14,029 bases of DNA. Source: Funneliformis mosseae (Eukaryota > Glomeromycota > Glomeromycetes > Glomerales > Glomeraceae). Position numbers and translations under genes: made by a program. The stretch is from assembly GCA_910592005.1 (NCBI GenBank), contig CAJVPP010002642.1, positions 1 through 14,029 of the forward strand. The letters are read 5' to 3'. The notes under the pieces are model-generated. The model did no database searches, was not told the DNA's origin, and was given only the letters and a program-made list of their open reading frames with translations. This document shows positions 9,622 to 14,029 of this stretch, piece by piece (within the stretch, counting starts at the first letter, position 1; each line of letters starts with the position of its first letter).

Positions 9622-10633
9622 TTATTGATGCTGCTGATTTATACTTTTGTATAAACTCGATGATGATGATGTGGGAGTAAGAGGAACGGGACGTCTTGGT
9701 TGTTGTGGTTTGTTATCTAATGACGTTATTGTCGTTGTTGATGACGAAGAAGTGGGAATTGAAGGCACAGTACGCCTCGATGATTGAGGTATTGAACGTC
9801 TAAGAGGTGAATCAACTATTATAGGAGAAGAGCCATCTTGTGATGTAGATTGTGAAGATGATGGTGGTAGTGATGGTATTAGATGAACAGGGCGCCTTAG
9901 AGAACTTGATGATGGAATAGAAGGTACAGGACGTCTTGGAGGAACAAATCTTTCACTCATTTGTGGGGGGGACGTGTTATTACTTTCGGAGTTTTGTGTA
10001 TTTCCTTCTATAAAATCATTCGGATATGGAGGAGGTAAACCAGCACCTCCTAAAGCAATATTATAATTCGGGGGAGGAGGTCTCAATGCTGCTTCTAAAT
10101 CATAATTAATCTCATCATCATTTGCAGTAGAAGTACTATAGCTACTTTGACTACTGCCAAATCGACGTAATCTGTCAGATAATCCACCTAATCTATAAAT
10201 GGCGAATGTTGGATGATGATTCGTATTGCTATCTCCACCATTCGTTGACGAACGTGATGATGATGTTGAATTGTTATTATTATTATTATTACTATTACTA
10301 TTATTATTATTATTATTATTATTTGATGTCCCTCCTTGTAATGGCGTTCCATAACAATTTAATCTTACTATTAGCTATATACGAACGAGAGATGAGAAAA
10401 AAAGTTTAGAAAGGTTACTCTGAGAAAGAAAAGTTAAAAAAAAATTTTTAGCATACCCAATAAACGACATAAAAAAGTAATACACCAATGATTATTCCAA
10501 TGATATCCTTTACAGTAGGTTGTTTTCTAATCAAGTATGATATTGGTAAACTAATTGCCAGCAAACATATTATTACCAAGTATACTCTTGTAATATGTTT
10601 GTGGAATCTAGGATATCGTGACGTTGTTTCCAT
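9622..10633 (-). CDS. Two-helix membrane protein with poly-Asn, PPxY motifs and RRPVPSIP repeats (two exons)
   Basis: Joining 10633-10457 and 10374-9622 gives 309 residues. Two hydrophobic segments (about 14-35 and 43-62) form a likely hairpin anchor, and exon 1 ends inside the second. A poly-Asn tract follows (77-94). The tail is low-complexity and rich in Pro, Ser and Arg. It carries PPNY (160-163) and PPPY (173-176), both PPxY ligands, then five related units: RRPVPSIP (206-213), RRPVHLIP (219-226), RRSIPQ (251-256), RRTVPSIP (259-266) and RRPVPLTP (286-293). Three fit the SH3 ligand pattern RxxPxxP. The first ATG (10631-10633) has an in-frame TAA 12 bases upstream. I do not recognise the family. 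Recruitment of a Rsp5/Nedd4-type ligase to a membrane is a hypothesis from motifs only. Confidence 0.8.
10271..10323. repeat. TTA trinucleotide repeat encoding poly-Asn
   Basis: An interrupted TTA array on the plus strand is read on the minus strand as AAT/AAC codons with two AGT interruptions. It keeps the reading frame of the gene, and its length is likely to vary between strains. Confidence 0.85.
10375..10456 (-). other. Intron of the proline-rich gene (82 bp)
   Basis: The donor is TGG|GTATGC (10457/10456) and the acceptor TATATAG|CTA (10375/10374), both in phase 0. Without splicing, exon 1 stops after two more codons and the downstream frame has no ATG start. With it, the second membrane helix continues smoothly (..YVVYW-LIVRL..). 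TTTCTCAG further upstream in the intron is an alternative acceptor but opens a frame with a stop. Confidence 0.75.
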
Positions 10634-10950
10634 CGTTGAAATTTACTTTCTTTTGATAGCGTTTAAAAAACGAACAGTCGTTGGAAATATTTATGATAAA
10701 TGAATCAAATTATCTACAATAAATAATATTTTGGATTTCTATTTAGAAATTTAAAAGAAATCTCGTTTTATTCTTTTGACGAAAAACTAGAAAAAAAAAA
10801 AATATCTATATATAAAGTAATGGATACCTGTAAAATAAAAAAGGAATGAATGAAAAATAATATTATTAAAAATATTAAAAATAAATAAACAAAAGCGGTT
10901 CTTATATAATGTGCTTTTATGTACTATTTTGTATTTGAAATAAAGTTTAT
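10634..10950. other. Upstream region of the proline-rich gene
   Basis: This is A/T-rich promoter-side sequence with no coding signal. A TATATATAGATA-like stretch on the minus strand (about 10803-10815) lies about 170 bases before the start codon. Confidence 0.4.
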
Positions 10951-10954
10951 TGAC

Positions 10955-11019
10955 CCACGGAATATATTTGGCACCGAAATCGGTTAAACTGCGTGGTTAA
11001 AATATCGTAACAAGGTTAC
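10955..11019. other. Cluster of short inverted repeats
   Basis: CCACG (10955-10959) pairs with CGTGG (10992-10996), enclosing ACCGA-AA-TCGGT (10973-10984). A second hairpin, GTAAC-AAG-GTTAC, lies at 11007-11019. The stretch is richer in G+C than its surroundings. No tRNA boxes or known RNA family are recognised. Confidence 0.4.
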
Positions 11020-11895
11020 ACAGCAAATTAAAACAACTTGTCACGGGAGGTAATCAATTTATATAAGCAGAAAATTATAATATTAATTTATTTCGTGAAT
11101 TCTTTCGAATGTTTATTAAAAAGGATTTACAAATTTGTTTTTTTTTTTTAAAAAAAAGGTGAAAAATTATGGAAAGGATGTTTTTATATACAAAAAAAAA
11201 AGGTAAATCATTCCATTTTATAAATACTTTGTTCTTTGATTATTTGATTATTTGTAACACATATCATATTCTAAATAGAACTTTTGATCATAACTGTTAT
11301 ATAAATTTGAGTTTGGTTGTTACAAATAACTTAAGTTGATATATTGGAACAATCAATTATATTAATTGTTGTAAATAAAGAGTAAGAGAACCTTTCGATC
11401 GATCATAAATTTTCCAAATATAATCTTATGACTATAGACCGTCAAATTTTTTTCGAGTCGGCAAAAAAACTTTTTTTTTATTTTTATTTTTTATTTTTAG
11501 ATTTTAATGCATGTAAATGGGGAGAGCCTTCAAAGCCTTCCTAACGGGAATTCTTACCATGTATTAAATTTGTCCGTAATTGCATCGATCAACAATAAGC
11601 TAGTTATTGGTTGAATGATTCTTTATTAAAGAAAAAAAAAACGTGAAGTCCCCTGAAATACACGTATTCATTTAACGATTGACGTTCAAGTTACAATAAA
11701 TGACACGAAACCAATAACTTATTTAAAAACTTACCCGAAACATTTTATGCCAATATTAAAGGTTTAACCGACAAAAACGATTGTCACCATAATGGGTTAA
11801 ATTTTTTTTAGTATTTAATTTGTGGTTTCACACGAAAAAATAGGTCACAATGCAACTGTACATCATCATCATTATATTTTTACTATTATTAATTG
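11020..11895. other. Non-coding region with an inverted repeat; one tiny plus-strand ORF
   Basis: No gene is identifiable. A 35-codon ATG frame (11507-11614, plus) directly follows TTTTTATTTTTAG, which looks like a splice acceptor; it could be a relic exon but matches nothing I know. AATAAG-CTA-GTTATTGGTT (11595-11613) faces AACCAATAACTTATT (about 11712-11726) as an inverted repeat. ACGTG..CACGT (11641-11665) is nested inside it. Confidence 0.35.
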
Positions 11896-12400
11896 TCATT
11901 TTTCAATGATTTTCAAGAATAGAAAGACTCTCATTTTGTAAATTAAATGTGAACCAGTTGTTTCGATAGTAATTCCCAAAATATTTTTGATTTCTCTACA
12001 AACCTTACCTTGAAGAATTTTAAATTCTACAAAGAACATTGGATTGTAAGAAATAAAATTCTGCGTAGAATTAAACAGAAGCACCTTTATATCATACGAG
12101 CTCAGTACCTAACGAAAATTTTGGCAAAAACAGAAATATTAGGTTCATTGTTATCGAAATTTGGGTTCGGCAGTTCCAAAAGGGTCTCGACCGAAAATGA
12201 TTTCGAAACCGTCAACGATGGAACTAATCAAATTTTTTATATGAAACAATTATATGTAGATTGACTACGGACCTTTCGAATTGCCGGTCAATCACACGAA
12301 TAATAAAGTATTCGAGTCGATCTTTTTTCAAGTAGTGATGTTGAGTGGTCCTTAACCGGTTCTTACGATTACTAACTCTAATCACTTATCTATATATAAT
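11896..12400 (-). pseudogene. Possible decayed coding relic, unidentified
   Basis: Three consecutive minus-strand open pieces read with ordinary protein composition: roughly 12400-12237 (with LKKDRLEYFIIRVIDRQFER), 12234-12115 (with FSVETLLELPNPNFDNNEPN) and 12105-11896 (with NPMFFVEFKILQGK). Each junction needs a one-base shift or an intron, and no piece has a convincing ATG start. Base composition is less A/T-rich than the flanks. I do not recognise a family, and chance open frames remain possible. Confidence 0.25.
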
Positions 12401-12480
12401 AAATAACCCCATCAAAATTGTCAAATATTTTATAATTAATTTGTAAAAAGCGTAATTGGTATTCAAAATTGGCAATTTGA

Positions 12481-12655
12481 TAGGACCGCTAATTATAGGA
12501 CTGGTCCTAAATCCTTAAATTTTAAATTTCAAGAAATTCTGGGATTTATTATTTATTTTCTTTAAATAACTCATTAAAACACTATAATAGAAAAGTTTAA
12601 TAATAAATTTGCAAAAATAATTCTTTATAATTTTATTGGGACTTTTAGGACCGCT
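12481..12655. repeat. Duplicated TAGGACCGCT motif, possible small DNA-element relic
   Basis: TAGGACCGCT occurs at 12481-12490 and again at 12646-12655 in direct orientation, each followed by similar A/T sequence. The first is next to the palindrome AGGACTGGTCCT (12497-12508). The G+C-rich words stand out against A/T-rich sequence. The relic interpretation is inferred; no terminal inverted repeats were defined. Confidence 0.35.
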
Positions 12656-12689
12656 TATGATCGCTTAACATCCCTATTTGCAAGTATAA

Positions 12690-13889
12690 AAAAAAGAAAG
12701 AATATAGAAATATCCAGTATCTGTTAATATAAAATTTATTTTAGATTTAGTATTTAGTTGATTATTATTAAAAATGAATACTTAAAAAATGTATGTTTAT
12801 AATTAATTTTTAATTTTTAAATATTTTAATATTTTAAATTTATTATTATTTATAAATTAAACATTTAATATAAAATTTGAAATTTTAAGATTATTTAACT
12901 TTAATTTTTTTTAATTATATAAAATAAATAATTAATCATACTTATCAAAACTATTTTTTATTATTAAAATGTTTTACAAATTTTATCATAGTTTTTTAAC
13001 ATATAATTTAACTTATTTCAAAAATTAATTTACTAAGTTTATAGTGTTATTTATAGATAAAGATAAAGTTTTTAATAATTGTTAAAACTCTGATGAAATT
13101 ATATTAAAATCATTAAAATCAAAATCAAAAATATGATAAAACCCTTCTAATATAATGTAAACTAAAACTGTTAAAGTTTAATAAGAATATAATAAAACTA
13201 TTCTTATTTAATTTCAAAATTTTTAAATAATATTTAAACATTTATCATTTTTTATTTTATATTTTTTAATATAGTTTTTATATTAAAATAAAAAAATTAA
13301 AAAGGTTATACTTTATATAATTTTCTGAAAAATTATAATTATATTATATTTTCTAAAAATAAATACCCTTAAATAAATTTATAAAAAAAAAAAATAAAAT
13401 AAAATAAAAAATAATTTTATCTTTATTATTACAAAATTACCATCATCATTTACAGTATATCTAAGTTTTTAATATATAATAAAATTTAAAATAATTAATA
13501 TTATTTCATCAGAAATTTGCTTTATAAAATTAAAAATAAAATAAATAGCTTTTTCTTTTTTTTTGTAAATACTTTGATTCATTTAAATCTTTAATTAAAA
13601 TCATTTCTTGAGTTATCTTTCATTTTAAATTTAATGTAAGGTTAATGTTCTTTTAATAATAAAAGTCCTATTTAAGTTAATTAACTATAATTTTAAATAA
13701 ATTATTTTATCTTTTATATATATTATTAAATTTAATATGATGAAAATTAGTATGTAAAATTCATGTATACAATGTATATATATGCACATTAATTTTTTTT
13801 GTGTACATATTACACAGCATAAAATGTGCATAAATAATTACTAAAAATAGATAAATTATATATAAAAATGCATAAATTATTTATAAAAA
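12690..13889. other. Extremely A/T-rich region, no genes
   Basis: G and C are rare throughout and no open frame of interest exists on either strand. Near its end, TATGCACATT (13781-13790) and AATGTGCATA (13823-13832) form a perfect 10-bp inverted repeat. About three degenerate units of 20-22 bp (TGCATAAATTATTTATAAAAAT type) are tandemly arranged at 13827-13890. Confidence 0.6.
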
Positions 13890-14029
13890 TTTTTTTTTTT
13901 TTTTTTTTTTTTTTTAAAGTGCGGTAGTTTCGCAATATCTTTATTATGAAAATATGATAATATAAAATTAAAAACAAATCAAAAGAAATTACAAAAATCT
14001 CGTAAAGAACTAATCTAAGACTAACACTA
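13890..14029 (-). mobile_element. 3' end of a retroposed polyadenylated transcript, cut by the window edge
   Basis: Read on the minus strand, the window end shows AATAAA (13945-13940), 24 more bases, then 26 uninterrupted A (13915-13890). A genomic poly(A) tract at the normal cleavage distance after AATAAA is the mark of a reverse-transcribed mRNA or a non-LTR element. The 5' part lies beyond the window, so the source is unknown. No coding frame is visible in the part present. A chance A-run at the end of a real gene is the alternative. Confidence 0.4.

Noticed and set aside
10206..10409. Plus-strand frame with a poly-Tyr run.
   Set aside because: It is the antisense shadow of the AAT/TTA repeat that encodes poly-Asn in the minus-strand gene.
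10488..10703. Plus-strand frame of 71 codons.
   Set aside because: It is antisense to exon 1 of the proline-rich gene, which has a start, splice donor and membrane helices.
11005..11016. TCGTAACAAGGT, identical to the conserved 3' end of small-subunit rRNA.
   Set aside because: The match is 12 bases only and the sequences on both sides are unrelated to rRNA, so it is taken as chance.
12010..12264. Plus-strand open frame of 84 codons.
   Set aside because: It has no ATG near its start (it would begin with TTG), no recognisable domain, and lies antisense to the minus-strand open pieces.
1..14029. tRNA genes, rRNA genes and CRISPR arrays.
   Set aside because: No B-box with a matching A-box, no rRNA core sequence and no spaced direct repeats were seen on either strand.

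Overview
The window looks like nuclear DNA of an early-diverging filamentous fungus, most likely an arbuscular mycorrhizal fungus (Glomeromycotina, Rhizophagus type). The reasons are very high A+T, two short-intron genes (86 and 82 bp introns, GT..AG), a Ssh4/Ear1-type SPRY membrane protein, and a large decayed Ty3/gypsy retrotransposon. The species is an inference; no marker gene is present.

Layout. (1) 225-1191, minus strand: a decayed open frame that begins just outside an LTR and reads away from it, gag-like by position. (2) 1234-7156: two ~580 bp LTRs (TG..CA ends) in opposite orientation. They flank an almost pure A/T spacer (1820-2170) and a plus-strand Ty3/gypsy pol remnant (protease, RT, RNase H, integrase) followed by an extra ORF whose stop codon abuts the right LTR. 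In-frame stops sit largely where CAA/CAG or CGA would be expected, and all 8 CpG sites of the right LTR are TG or CA in the left one, so C-to-T decay is the main theme. (3) 7410-8659, minus: an intact two-exon gene for a 387-residue Ssh4/Ear1-like protein (signal peptide, one membrane span, PPxY, SPRY). (4) 8660-9621: intergenic, with a perfect 34-bp A/T palindrome and a cluster of E2F-like and MCB-like sites. (5) 9622-10633, minus: an intact two-exon gene for a 309-residue protein with two membrane helices, a poly-Asn tract, two PPxY motifs and five RRPVPSIP-like repeats. (6) 10634-12690: no intact gene; small hairpins, an inverted repeat, a doubtful minus-strand coding relic and a duplicated TAGGACCGCT motif. 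(7) 12690-13889: extremely A/T-rich, no genes. (8) 13890-14029: what looks like the poly(A) end of a retroposed transcript on the minus strand (A26 preceded by AATAAA).

The two intact genes are neighbours on the same strand, and both encode membrane proteins with PPxY motifs, the ligand of the WW domains of Rsp5/Nedd4 ubiquitin ligases. A shared role in ubiquitin-dependent sorting of membrane proteins is a reasonable hypothesis. It is supported by domain family for the first gene and by short motifs only for the second.
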